64,000 bases of DNA. Source: Siphonodentalium dalli (taxonomy: Eukaryota; Mollusca; Scaphopoda; Gadilida; Siphonodentaliidae). The notes beneath the pieces are model-generated. The model searched no databases. It saw only the letters and a program-made list of their open reading frames with translations, and was not told the DNA's origin. Position numbers and translations under genes: made by a program. Position 1 is the first letter of the stretch, and every line of letters begins with the position of its first letter. Of this stretch, positions 1 to 10,148 are shown piece after piece. Location of the stretch: the NCBI GenBank assembly GCA_032622095.1, contig CP136064.1, positions 257,837,863 through 257,901,862 of the forward strand. Direction: 5' to 3'.

Positions 1-1218
1 ACGTCTCTGTTTATGCAGGGTAGGGAAATTCTGCTCAATAACCTGGGAATTCTCCATAAGCATGACAGCAAACTTTATAAATAAAACAATCCCAAAAGAT
101 ATTTTTGACCAATCAGAGGTTGAATTGAATGCACGACGTGAGCTTTCAAACTCAAAATATTAAACAGTCATTCCACATGATTGCTATTTCATCACAGCGC
201 CCACATACTTATGTTAGTATTGAAACGACTCTGAGATACTGGAGTCGTTTAGCTGAACCCCAAAAATTTGAGTTGAAGTTGACTAGTTGGTACCTGCGGC
301 CAAGAATTATATACAAGTAGCTAGAACCATATCAATATGCATGCCATTGTTTATGATACAGCATACATCAGTCCAGAAATCCTTGCAATACAGTCACACA
401 AGTATTCATTGGTGACTATCAAATTAATAAATACTATTATACATGTATATATATACACACTACTCCAGTAGTCGAGTAGTGTATCTTCAGTAGTATATAA
501 TTATTCATTTTATAGTCAGCGTTATGTTAATTGCTTATAATGCTTCAGATGACTTATGTGTCACATGTAATAAGTGATATATTGTTTCGATTTTCGTTCA
601 AAAATAAAGTTGAGAAAGATGTCAGTCTGAGTCGCAAAAAGTTTGTCTGTGAACTCTGTCTTCGTTCTTTGTTTGACATTCGGAAAAAGTCTCAGCTGTT
701 ACGACAAATAAGTGAACAATAATTAGAAGGATATCCGATGGTCAGCTATGATTTCCTGATTTGATTCAAGATTCGATGTCGATGTCGACATTGCCACATT
801 GGACACCCGATTCGATTTGAGATTCTATTCGGTTGCCGAATTACCGATTCGCAGGGCCCTACCATCATGGAACTTGGAAAACCTGGTGCCCAGTTATCAC
901 GATTGTGCACGACTTATGTACTACATTTTGAAAATACTGACTATGTTGCATTTTGAATACTGTCACATCCACGGCAAGTGTTTGATCAATGTGCCATATA
1001 CCTACATTATTGTCTTTTAACTCTTATTATGGGAAGTATATACAATGTTCCGACTAGTCAACGGCAATATACAGAGTCGACAGTGAGAGCTATCAGCATC
1101 GTCTTTAGTCGACTAATCATTTCAACACGAAAAACTATCAAACATGCTGTAACTAAAGTACCAAATAACTGATTACGGAATATCTCATGATATGCATGTT
1201 TATTTGGCTAAACCTAAA
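1..1218. other. Intergenic DNA, no gene recognised
   Basis: AT-rich sequence with only short open frames (about 60-75 codons), none recognisable. A clean hairpin is visible at 457-482: ACACTACTC (457-465) pairs with GAGTAGTGT (474-482) around an 8-base loop. Positions 730-860 hold several imperfect GATTCGA-type repeats. Confidence 0.6.
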
Positions 1219-1322
1219 TACAGTAATGCCCTAAATAATCGACTCCTTAACCAAAGCAGAATTATGGGTAACTTTTCAGGCTTTAGTCGGAAATACTGTT
1301 TGTTGCCATTCATCGGAAAGCC
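1219..1322 (+). mobile_element. Half copy of palindromic CAGTAATG MITE
   Basis: It starts TACAGTAATGCCCTAAATAA and matches the left arms of the copies at 42041 and 49292 (TTAACC, CAGAATTATGGGTAA, then GTTGCCATTCATCGGAAAG). The right arm is missing, so this is a truncated copy. CAGT termini next to TA fit a Tc1/mariner-type non-autonomous element; that superfamily assignment is inferred. Confidence 0.7.
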
Positions 1323-1527
1323 CTGCGCAATTGAGTAAAAAGTTAATTATAAACGATTATTACAGGGGGCGACTCAACCCTATTGAATTAAGTGTGAGTA
1401 TGTAGGGTTGAAATTTAACTATCCTTGCCCCTAGGACATCTCAAGTAAACACTAGGACAATCGGAATGGCACAACACCAAGCTATCAGATACACCTTTAA
1501 TATCTACAACTACCCAAGCAACCCCAG

Positions 1528-2166
1528 TGTAATGGCCGAGTGGTTAGCGTGTTCGACTACCGGCCAGAGGGTTCGCTTGGATCCCAGATCGATTCACCTC
1601 AATCCTTGACAAAATAAAAGTCGGGAGCTCCGAGCGTGCCTATATAAAGTACCATGTAATGGCGTGTATGCCTCGCTGAGGTGTCGTTAAGCGGTAATCC
1701 TCTAAAGGGATGACACTTGTTTGATCACGCCATCCCATCGGGTGGGGACGTTAATGGCTGTCCCGTGTACAACCATGCATGCACGTTAAAGAACCCTACT
1801 GTGGGCAATGATCCACAGGTTAATGGCAAAATTCCTGTCTAAATTCCTCCCTTCGGGGCATAAGCTTCTAGTACGTTGTAGATATGTAGATAGTGTTAAC
1901 TGCCTAACAGGGTATGTACAAGTATAGACATAAAAGTTCAGGCCCGTCGAGTTGAGTCCCAGTATGGTTTGCAAGCATGGTAAAATACTCCTCCAGGTAT
2001 GTATATATGTAAAAGTACTAACAAGTCCTACTAAAAATCAAATACCCCTCCCTAGATTAACAATACTAACAAGATGTCTATACAGCTGTATGGGTGTGGA
2101 TGTCAATGTCGGGCCATCCCCCCTTCTCCTGACATAGGAGGTATTTACAATATAAGATAAGATAAG
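1528..2166 (+). mobile_element. tRNA-derived SINE
   Basis: The head has a pol III A-box-like TGGCCGAGTGG near 1535 and a disturbed B-box-like GGGTTCGCTTGGATCCC near 1570, as in a SINE derived from a Ser/Leu-type tRNA. A body follows with GCACGTTAAAGAACCC (about 1782-1797), a motif I recall from conserved central domains of invertebrate SINEs. The 3' end is a short ATAAGATAAGATAAGA run (about 2150-2166), typical of a SINE/LINE tail. At about 640 bp it is long for a SINE, so the 3' part from about 1830 may be a separate repeat. The arms do not form an intact cloverleaf, so it is not called a functional tRNA gene. Confidence 0.6.
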
Positions 2167-2193
2167 AAGACAATAAAAGATAAGCTACACATT

Positions 2194-2690
2194 CTCAAAT
2201 GGCCTACTCTTGGCAGAAGAAGAGACTTCTCCTCTTATTCTCTTCCATAAAATCCGATATAACCATGTAAACATCACCGACTCTGCTCCTCTTACACCTA
2301 CATGAGACCACAAACTTCTCTGCCCCTTCTACCAACCAAAATACCTCAGCACTTCCTTCTATACTCGAACAATTTCTCTCTTGAACAATATCCCAACCGA
2401 CACTGCCCATATCCAGGACGAATCAATGTTTAAGGATGCCCTCCACAATCATTTCTATGAACCCGGTAAAGGCAAGCAGGGCTCCTCCTCAAAACGACCA
2501 CCAGCCCGATCACCTGCATAGTGCCAAAAGAATGGTACAAATTTTTTAATGCTCTTATTTTAATAATAAAAAAAAATAATAATTCTTTTACCCATATAAA
2601 TATCTTTTATTCATGAGCCCCCTAATAATCCTCAGTTCATTGAGGGTATGGGGTATACTCGTAGATGCAGATGTAGATCGGGTTGGACTT
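2194..2690 (+). pseudogene. Decayed non-LTR retrotransposon 3' end
   Basis: Conceptual translation begins LKWPTLGRRRDFSS, which resembles the C-terminal segment after the reverse transcriptase in CR1/L2-like LINEs. After a one-base frame change it continues LFHKIRYNHVNI and later YTRTISLLNNIPTD, reaching a stop at about 2519-2521. At least one internal stop and one frameshift break it, so it cannot encode protein. A 3'UTR-like stretch follows, ending in GTAGATGCAGATGTAGATC (about 2660-2680), a degenerate short-repeat tail. It directly abuts the SINE tail at about 2166. Clade assignment is inferred from memory of the family pattern. Confidence 0.65.
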
Positions 2691-3024
2691 GGCACTGAGG
2701 GAGTTAATACACCTTGATAAATCGTAAAAGCAAATATACCACAAACTCATAAGACACATCAGATGCAGGAATTGATCAGAAAACTTGGTTAATAACAATA
2801 CCTGTGATCACATGACATCATTCGAACCAATCAGGGTCCAGAAATATACAGAAGTAATCAATTTGAATAAGGAGTTCATATGTATAGAAATCCAATAATG
2901 GTTAAACCAGGTGTGCTCCATAGATAATAGTTGTGTAATTAATCTTGGGCTACAATAGTAAAGTAAACATTGATATGGTAGATAGCCTTTAGATAGGTGA
3001 AGGTGGTGGTTATTTTAGTAAAAA
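2691..3024. other. Intergenic, nothing recognised
   Basis: No open frame, RNA or repeat noticed. The 8-base sequence AGTAAAAA at 3017-3024 is a possible target duplication of the next element. Confidence 0.5.
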
Positions 3025-3472
3025 ATAAAGCCTTGAAATAGTGTGTCTGTCATTTGCAGAATGAGGTCCCCAGAGGGTGAATTTAGTGTTGCTATCCCGC
3101 ATGGCGGTCAACCATCAACAAATTCACCCTCTGGGAACCTCATTTTGCTGAGGCCTCAACTGCTATGGGAGACCTAGGATCAGACTGAGGTTCCCCAGTT
3201 GAAGTTGGTGATGTTCACCCATTAATAGTCACCTCGATTATGCATTTTAGCTTCTGCAAATTAGGGGATATAGAAACTGAACAAAAGGGACAAAGTAACT
3301 AAAAAAATGTTCATTTAAGACTATATATACTTCCCAGAAGATGAGGTCTAAGCAGAGTGAGGTCCCCATGAGTGTGAATTTAGTGATGCTAGCCCACGGT
3401 GTAGTAGCGTCACTGAATTCACCCTCTGGGGACCTCAATCTGCAAATGACAGACAAACTACTTCAAGACTTG
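3025..3472. mobile_element. Foldback MITE with TGTCTGTCATTTGCAG ends
   Basis: The left end (CTTGAAATAGTGTGTCTGTC, continuing ATTTGCAGAATGAGGTCCCC) is the reverse complement of the right end near 3430-3470, giving terminal inverted repeats of about 50 bp. Each arm also contains a small inverted repeat around GAGGTCCCCAGAGGGTGAATT. The octamer AGTAAAAA flanks both sides (3017-3024 and 3473-3480), fitting an 8-bp target duplication as in hAT elements; the superfamily is inferred. A second copy is at 11527-11730 and a scrap lies near 33790. Confidence 0.7.
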
Positions 3473-3623
3473 AGTAAAAACATCTTCATATCTATCTACT
3501 ATCAATATTGTACATACTAGTATGGAAATATATAAAAACACTGGATCAATTTGAAGAGAGTTACTGAAAGCTTCTATATACATAAACTATGACTGAGGCA
3601 GGGGCCAGCTCAGATGTTTCAAA

Positions 3624-3990
3624 TTAACCTTTTCACGATGGGAGCTGCGCTGGTGCAGTATTAGCGATCCTGTGTCAGTGCATTCCCTTATTATCCTGCA
3701 TAATTATGCAAGTCTCCCAGAGAGCCTTGCATAATATTATATAAGAGAATGCAGGCCAATGAATTCTCTTATATATTTGAGGTTTAAGCCCCCTCCCATT
3801 AGCCCTCTCATGACGGGAGCTGCACTGGTGCTGTATTAAAGATCATGTGCCAGTGCATTCTCTTGTATATGCACGTCCATAGGGAGCCTTGCATATAAAA
3901 CAGAATGCACTGGCCTACAAGTTCAAGGTAAATATTGTTAGGCCAATGAATTCTCTTAATATATATGCAAGGTTTTAAGTTCCTCCCCTC
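3624..3990. mobile_element. Two degraded CCTTTT-end MITE copies in direct order
   Basis: TTAACCTTTTCACGATGGGA at 3624 and a related CATGACGGGAGCTGCACTGG at 3808 open two similar segments of about 180 bp. Each contains the family core GTGCATTCTCTT...TGCA with its inverted partner AGAATGCA. The core matches the better copies at 10149 and 48907. Both copies are missing their right ends. Confidence 0.6.
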
Positions 3991-4171
3991 CCCCAGCCCT
4001 CTTCCGGCAAGGTTGGACAGAAAACCACTTTCGAAATAAACAATAAACAAAGAAGGATAACTCTAAACAGAAAAAGCAAACAGTGTCATTGGGGCCCTCT
4101 TTTGAACAGTCCTGATGGCAAAACTCCTTACCAAAATTGTTTTATTTAGGTCTAATAACAGACAGCTGAGA

Positions 4172-4412
4172 TACTTATGGGAAGCCAAGTTGACATTTAA
4201 TAAATAATTGAGCTTGAGCGCAATAAGGAATCTCTAATTGCGCTTAAGCGCAATAAGAATATTTCTTATTGTGCTTAAGCGCAATTAGAGAATCCTTATT
4301 GCGCTTAAGCTCAATTATTTATTAAATTTCAGTTAGATCAGCGCAATTAGATCTTCCATTATTGCACTTAAGCGCAATTAGAGAGTCCTTATTGCGCTTA
4401 AGCTCAATTATT
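4172..4412. repeat. Long palindrome of GCTTAAGCGCAAT units
   Basis: Positions 4195-4327 form a near-perfect palindrome of about 133 bp centred near 4261. The outer arms are ATTTAATAAATAATTGAGC and its complement, and the inner arms carry GCGCTTAAGCGCAATAAG. A second partial unit follows at 4340-4412. The flank CTTATGGGAAGCCAAGTTGA recurs inverted at about 8318-8345 and again near 56013, so this is a dispersed family. Confidence 0.75.
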
Positions 4413-4970
4413 ACGCCACCTGTGGTGTTTCTAGCTTCTGTGAGTTTGATATTGTGTGATTTTGTGTACCTTACTCAATCGTACCGATAGAATCACGTAG
4501 ATGCCGAAATTGTAACGTTAACGCCACCGGTGTATAATATGTTTATGAAAATATGATAAATCGTATCGATAGAGTCAGGACAGGCTGAAATTGTAAACTT
4601 AAAGTCACCGGTGTAATAATATGTTGTTGAAAATATAAATAATTTGATAGACTGAAAATAATATATAACCCATTGGGAGCCCCTGGTGTATTCTTGTTTG
4701 TACCTTACTCAATCGTACCGATATAATCACGTATATGCTTAAATTGTAAAGTTAACGCCACCGGTGTATAATACGTTTTTGAAAATGTGTTAAATCGTAT
4801 CGATAGAGTCAGGACAGGCTGAAATTGTAAACTTAAAGTCACTTGTTGTTGAAAATATAAATAATCTGATAGACTGAAAATAATGTGTAACCCATTGCGA
4901 ACCCCTGGTTTAGTGAAGTGCATTGTGGGAAGTTTAATTGTGATTCTCCTACATCTTTATTTTCTGGAAT
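4413..4970 (+). mobile_element. 5'-truncated LINE 3'UTR, tandemly duplicated
   Basis: The segment starts TTACGCCACCTGTGGTG, matching the coding end of the LINE at 21895-22973, then continues with the same 3'UTR (CTTACTCAATCGTACCGATA and later CACCGGTGTATAATATG). The block at about 4468-4690 is repeated at about 4700-4915. Within each block two diverged units of roughly 95 bp can be seen, both containing GAAATTGTAA and CACCGGTG or its remnant. The end is AACCCATTGGGAGCCCCTGG (or GCGAACCCCTGG). Confidence 0.7.
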
Positions 4971-5159
4971 TATCACCAAGATTTCTCCACTCTATTCTGT
5001 TAAAATGTACCCTGATCGGTCATATTCTTTTGATAATTCTATCTAAATACATCTTAGCTACTATTCGGATCTGCTGTCCCGGTCGAAGAAGGTTTAGTTT
5101 GACCAAAACGGCTATTGACAAAAGTTTGTTTACAAAAATTGAGCATACTCAATGACCCG

Positions 5160-5430
5160 TAGGCCGTACACGCTGTAAATTTGTTATCGAAAACAAATTC
5201 AATTTCTTCCATCTAAAACATAATTACGCGCTGAACTCTGTCATTTTAAGAATATAGTAGTATTATACACATACACACCAAGTTTCAGCTCAAAATTTTG
5301 AAAAATGACAGTTTTATAGACATAAATCGATTTTAATGGCAAATCCGATGTTAAATTTTATCATCGAAAAAAAAAAATCATTTCTTCGATCTAGGAAATA
5401 ATTACGTGCTGTACCCTGTCATATTTGACC
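5160..5430. repeat. Two-copy direct repeat
   Basis: The segment at 5175-5260 (TTATCGAAAACAAATTCAAT through ACGCGCTGAACTCTGTCAT) recurs in diverged form at 5358-5430 (TCATCGAAAAA, TTTCTTCGATCTA, ACGTGCTGTACCCTGTCAT). No coding potential is apparent. Confidence 0.6.
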
Positions 5431-5449
5431 GGTTCTACCTGATAATTGT

Positions 5450-6560
5450 GTGACAGTACAGTCGCGTTACTTTATACGTCAACATTGGTCATTATCACTC
5501 AACAAATTTATTTTGGTCTATCGTATCAACCCCTATTTCCCCCGCGTAGCCTGACTAAGTGTCTTTATCGCTCCACTAATTTGTATCGTTTCATCGGTAT
5601 GAATTCCATATCCAATTATCCACATATAACCAACCCAACCTCTAATCCCGGTCCAATTTATTTATTTCTTTCATCGGTATATACCCCGCTGGACAAAACA
5701 AGTGTCCATTGGCACCGCGGTGTATTTGCCGTTCGGTCGCGGTGTCAGAGTTTGTAACTGCAGTTGAGCACCGCGGCCGAACGGCAAGTACACTGCAGCC
5801 GAGCGGCAAGTACACCATGGCCGAAAGGCAACTACAACGCGGCCGAATGGCATGTACATCGTGGTTAGATTTCGGGTTTGTATCATCTTTTTTCAGTTTA
5901 ATGAACGTACACCGCGACAACTACACCATGGCCAAATGGCAAGTACACCGCAGCCCAACTGTTGTTAGCCGGTGGAGCCGCAGTGTAATTGCATTTCGGC
6001 CGCGGTGGCAACGCTAACCGCACCGCGGTTAAGTGGACACTTGTTTTGTCCAGCAGGGTAGTCATGTTACGTAATATTTTATCTCGTGATACTTGTACTT
6101 ATATGTCTATGGTATTACTATAGTATGCCGTATATGTATATCAATTGCTATTCCTTTCTATATAATCCTGGTGCCAACTATAGAGATAATTTCAGACCCC
6201 CCCCCCCCCCAATTTTATATAATTGCTGCTTTAGTACAGTCGATCACGATGCATTACATGGCAACATCGATCCACTAATTTATGTCAGTTCATCAACTTC
6301 ATCGGTACAAACCCCTTTTTTCTCCGAGTCCATATAACCAACCCAACATCTTATAGAACTCCATAAATTACTATTCTGGCACTATATAGAGATGACTAAG
6401 ATTCTGACACCCCCCTATTTTATAGCCTTGTTGCAACAGTAGAGTTGATATGCATAATATGTCAACATTGGTCGTTATTGCTCTACAAATTTATATCGGT
6501 TCAACCCTTAGTTCCCTGTATCGCCCACCCCTCCCTCAATTTATTTTTTTCATTTGTATT
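5450..6560. repeat. Diverged direct repeats around a nested MITE
   Basis: GTCAACATTGGTCATTATC at about 5478 returns as GTCAACATTGGTCGTTATTG near 6460. CATATAACCAACCCAACCTC near 5626 returns near 6329. TCCACTAATTT and TCATCGGTA also recur (about 5572 and 6270). Together they look like two or three old units of one repeat, split by the insertion at 5684-6058. A C-run lies near 6198-6211. Confidence 0.5.
5684..6058. mobile_element. MITE with 25-bp inverted ends and TA target
   Basis: The left end CCCCGCTGGACAAAACAAGT continues GTCCA, and the right end is its near-exact reverse complement (TGGACACTTGTTTTGTCC, then AGCAGGG). The dinucleotide TA flanks both sides (5682-5683 and 6059-6060). The 375-bp interior is made of imperfect iterations of a GC-rich motif, CACCGCGGCCGAACGGCAAG, in both orientations. 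This fits a non-autonomous Tc1/mariner-type element. Open frames across it on both strands are products of the repeat. Confidence 0.8.
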
Positions 6561-6784
6561 ATAGTCTCGTCACATACACATTTTATCTTTTGTAACTTTT
6601 GCTTCAACGCGTCGAGATCCGCTGCAGACAATACAAAACTGACAACATTTTGAAATGTAAGCAGGCTTCAAACTCATCTTATCCAAGAAAAACTCTGGTT
6701 ACATAAAAAATTTGTGTATAAGGTGTACGCGCATTTGTTGCGTTAAAAACCAAAGGTCCCAAGTCAAGGTCCAAATCCCCAACA

Positions 6785-7335
6785 CACTGATGTGAGGTTT
6801 AACTCCATCTACATACAGTAATGTCCAAAGTAATTCATCACTTAACCACAGCAAAATTGTGTGTATTTTTTCATGATTCTAAATCCTGAAAAATTACCCA
6901 TAATTATGCTGTGGTTAAAGGGTCAATTACTTTGGGCATTACTGTAACCAATATAAGAATTTGAGGTTTAATGATAACTCAATCATCATACAGTAATGTT
7001 CAAAGCAATTGACCACTTAACCACAGCAGAATAATGGGTAATTTGAGGATTGTAAATGCTGAAAAAATACATAATTCTGCTGTGGTTAAGTGGTCAATTA
7101 CTTTGGGCATTACTGTAACCAATATAAGGATTTGAGGTTTAATGATAACTCAATCCTCATACAGTAATGTCCAAAGTAATTGACCACTTGACCACAGCAA
7201 AATTATTGGTAAATTTTCAGGATTTCAAATCCTGAAAAATTACCAATAATTCTGATGTGGTTAAGTGGTCAATTACTTTGGGTATTACTGTAACCAATAC
7301 AAGGATGTGAGGTTTAATGAGAACTCCATCCATAT
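6785..7335. repeat. Three palindromic MITEs in tandem
   Basis: Three hairpin units lie at 6814-6946, 6989-7117 and 7160-7292, each about 130 bp. Each opens TACAGTAATGTCCAAAG (or a close variant), closes with CTTTGGGCATTACTGTA (the third unit has GGTATTACTGTA), and is a near-complete inverted repeat (GACCACTTAACCACAGCA paired with TGCTGTGGTTAAGTGGTC). They are separated by the same spacer of about 42 bp (AACCAATATAAG, GAGGTTTAATGATAACTC), and parts of that spacer flank the outer ends. The hairpin plus spacer was therefore amplified as a unit of about 172 bp. Confidence 0.85.
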
Positions 7336-7350
7336 AACTAATAATTATGT

Positions 7351-7689
7351 GTGAAAATTAAAACAAAACAAAATAAATTCCATGATGGCGTCCAATATGG
7401 ACTGCCTAATTCTGCTCCAAAACATGTATATTCAATATATGGATGTTTATTGGGGGAAACCGATTATTTCAATGATATTTTCATTAACTGGAATCAAACC
7501 CCGACTTACGGGAGCGTGCGACAGTATCTTAAGCATATGTGCCTATTTAATGAGCCAACAATTGGAATCCCAACAGAGAAGATTGGCGTGGGTCCCTTGC
7601 GCGATCTGTCCATCGAAAACTATTTAGACATCTCAAGACACGTAAGACCCAATAAGTTAATATACAGAATAGATACATCTATTGCCTGA
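7351..7689 (+). CDS. Unclassified 112-codon open frame
   Basis: An ATG-initiated frame of 112 residues with ordinary composition (DGVQYGLPNSAPKHVYSIYG near the start, PTIGIPTEKIGVGPLRDLS near the middle). I do not recognise a domain, signal peptide or membrane segment. An 81-codon frame overlaps it on the same strand, which weakens the coding case. It lies just right of the tandem MITE array, and no polyA signal or splice site stands out. It could be an exon, a fossil of a mobile-element gene, or chance. Confidence 0.2.
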   Translation: MKIKTKQNKFHDGVQYGLPNSAPKHVYSIYGCLLGETDYFNDIFINWNQTPTYGSVRQYLKHMCLFNEPTIGIPTEKIGVGPLRDLSIENYLDISRHVRPNKLIYRIDTSIA

Positions 7690-7714
7690 GTGACTAATAT
7701 TTATATTTGTTACA

Positions 7715-7940
7715 ATGAGGTCAAATAGTTGCGAAGCCAGCACCACAATTCTTTCCCTCCATAGTAAATCTTAAAACAACTTCTAAAGAATTAATAATTC
7801 ACCTTATATTTGGTATGAAGCGTCCTTGGTTAACTGGAGTTCAGATTTGTTAACATCACGTCACCAAGGTAATTACTTGCGAAGCCACAGCCACAACTAT
7901 TTCCCTCCATTGTAATTCTCAAAACAACTTCTTAAGAACA
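7715..7940. repeat. Two-copy direct repeat, period about 147 bp
   Basis: TTGCGAAGCCAGCACCACAA with CTTTCCCTCCATAGTAA and AAAACAACTTCT (7728-7785) recurs as TTGCGAAGCCACAGCCACAA with TTTCCCTCCATTGTAA and AAAACAACTTCT (about 7878-7933). The units are diverged. No gene is seen between 7700 and 8300, which is very AT-rich. Confidence 0.65.
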
Positions 7941-7999
7941 ATTGACCAGGTCAGTCGCGCAATTATTGGAAGAGCCACGGTCAATCATTTTTTTATAAA

Positions 8000-9030
8000 C
8001 CAAATGTTACATTTAAATTATTGCTTTATTTAACCAAAACAAAAATGAGAAAATTAACTTTTACTACTTGCTAAATTTTATCTTTTAATTATTTCATTTA
8101 AATTTTAGTATTTACAGTATACTATGTCCAAGTCTTTATAATCTGTTGAGTGACCCCACAGTCGTTTACTTTGTTAGTAATAATTTGAAGGATTACTTGT
8201 TTAAACGCAATTGTTATCAAAATATTTTATGTATTTTTTATAATTTCTATTTATATGTAATACCATAATCTTGGTGGCGTTACCATTTCTGACTATGGTT
8301 TTCTTGTTTATTAAATGTCAGTTTGGCTTCCCATAGATACTGAGGTAGACATTCAATTTGGTAGACAGACAAACAAAATCATAATTTCCAGATAAAGTGA
8401 GATATCTCTCCTTACCAGTATGGACATTGTAGACGAACTGTTTGACCAAAATTATAAATATATGTTACTATCACCCCCCTACCCCCTCACAATAACCCCC
8501 TCCTTTAAAAATGAGATGATCCATATAGCATGTGACAAAATGTGGAATGATATCACATTCTCGATGCTCAAAATCTTGCTAAGAAAATAGTCACCTGCTC
8601 CTATGAGTCAATAGACTCAGTCATATATTATGATCTTTATCCCATTGAAACGCCACATCTGTATCAAAACACAGGTACTACCCTCAATTTAAACAAACAT
8701 AACATGCACAAGAACAATGGAGTAGTTGTCAATGTCAGCCATTTTCAATCAGTCGCACGCGCACGTGGGGGAATCCCCAGAAATACCTGGTCGGAATATT
8801 GCATTCACAAACGAGGGGTGATTGCAAGAAGGAAACTATCAAAGGCATCTTATACCTTTAATTTAACCCCAGAATTGTCTTTCAACAGTGGCCAGTGGGT
8901 AGGCGACTTCTATTTTCTAACAATCATTTAGTGCGCAGGGATGTGTCCAGAGGGTCTTCGTTGTCACGGTCCAGAGATGTGTCCAACTTAGAGCATGCCA
9001 TGAACCTCCACTCTGACTAACTTGGAACTT
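8000..9030. other. Intergenic, mostly unassigned
   Basis: Positions 8311-8370 are an inverted copy of the flank of the palindrome family at 4172 (TTGGCTTCCCATA). A 75-codon frame at 8704-8931 is not recognisable. Nothing else is supported. Confidence 0.4.
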
Positions 9031-9034
9031 TTTG

Positions 9035-9385
9035 AAGTTTTGACAGGGAACCTTATAATTCGAAAACATAACGCGAGGAATGAATCTCTTAGTTGATATC
9101 ATTTCCATAATAATGTACTTTACACTAGGTGATTGTCCCAACTCAAAATTACATGCTTTTCTCTGACTTTTGTGAGCCGACTATCGCATTAAACATCGAA
9201 TTAATTACCCAGGAAACATTCCATAATTGTAAGCGACGCAAAGCAAAATAGCTGACACATTCACTCAAATCGTGAAATTTTGAGTTGCGACCTTCACGAT
9301 CCGTCACCTACAGTGAAGTACCTAATTATTAAGGAACAGATACTAACTAAGAAATCTATTCTCCATGTTATTTTTTCGAATTTAT
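9035..9385. mobile_element. Foldback element with AAGGAAC ends, copy 1
   Basis: The left arm (about 9040-9145: CGAAAACATAACGCGAGGAA, CTTAGTTGATA, AATAATGTACTTTACACTAG, GTCCCAACTCAAAATT) is complementary to the right arm (about 9275-9385: AATTTTGAGTTGCGAC, CACCTACAGTGAAGTACCTA, AACTAAGAAATCTATTCTCC). The arms are therefore about 110 bp. A second, opposite-oriented copy is at 25707-26015 and extends the match to CAAAACTTCAAAAAGTTCCA. Confidence 0.7.
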
Positions 9386-9387
9386 AT

Positions 9388-10108
9388 ACACTAATATAGG
9401 GCCTGCTAATGTTCAGACATTAATTATTTCACACTAATATAGGGCCTACTAATGTTCAGACATTAATTATTTCACACTGATATAGGGCATACTAATGTTC
9501 AGACACTTATATAGGTCCTACTAATGTTCAAACACTAATATAGGTCCTACTAATGTGCAGACACTAATATAGGGCCTACTAATGTTCAGACACTAATTAT
9601 TTCAGACTAATATAGGGCCTACTAATGTTCAGACATATATTTCTCACTAATATATGGCCTACTAATGTTCAGACATTAATAAAGGGCCTACTAATGTTCA
9701 GACGCTAATATAGGGCCTACTAATGTTCAGACATTAATATAGGGCCAACTAATGTTCAGACACTAATATAGGGCCTACTAATGTTCAGATATTAATATAG
9801 CCTACTGATGTTCAGACAGTGATATAGGGCCTACTAATGTTCAGATATTAATATAGGGCTTACTGATGTTCAGACATTAATATAGGGCCTACTAATGTTC
9901 AGACGCTAATATAGGGCCTAATAATGTTCAGACACTATATAGGGCCTACTGATGTTCAGACGCTAATATAACGCCTACTAATGTTCAGACCTTAATATAG
10001 GGCCTACTAATGTTCAGACGCTAATATAACGCCTACTAATGTCCAGACACTAATATAGGGCCTACTAATGTTCATACACTAATATAGGGCCTACTAATGT
10101 TCAGACAC
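9388..10108 (+). repeat. 29-bp minisatellite, 23 units
   Basis: Tandem copies of a 29-bp unit (ACTAATATAGGGCCTACTAA followed by TGTTCAGAC) can be counted 23 times. Units 2, 3 and 7 carry an extra 14-bp segment (TAATTATTTCACAC type), giving 43-bp variants, and a few units have small deletions. Near the right end, units with AACGCC alternate with normal ones, hinting at a 58-bp higher-order unit. Confidence 0.95.
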
Positions 10109-10148
10109 TAAATCTGCTGAAGTAGTGCCGATGACGTCATCATTTTAA

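Noticed and set aside
1530-1610. Functional tRNA-Ser/Leu gene
   Set aside because: The A-box-like part is good but the B-box is disrupted and no acceptor stem closes; it is better explained as a SINE head.
5642-6017. Overlapping frames of 71-103 codons on both strands
   Set aside because: They span the internal motif iterations of the MITE at 5684-6058.
6785-7335. CRISPR-like array (regular repeats and spacers)
   Set aside because: Units are 130-bp palindromes with identical spacers and TA-flanked MITE ends, in an animal genome.
9388-10108. CRISPR-like array
   Set aside because: Direct tandem 29-bp units with no unique spacers; a plain minisatellite.
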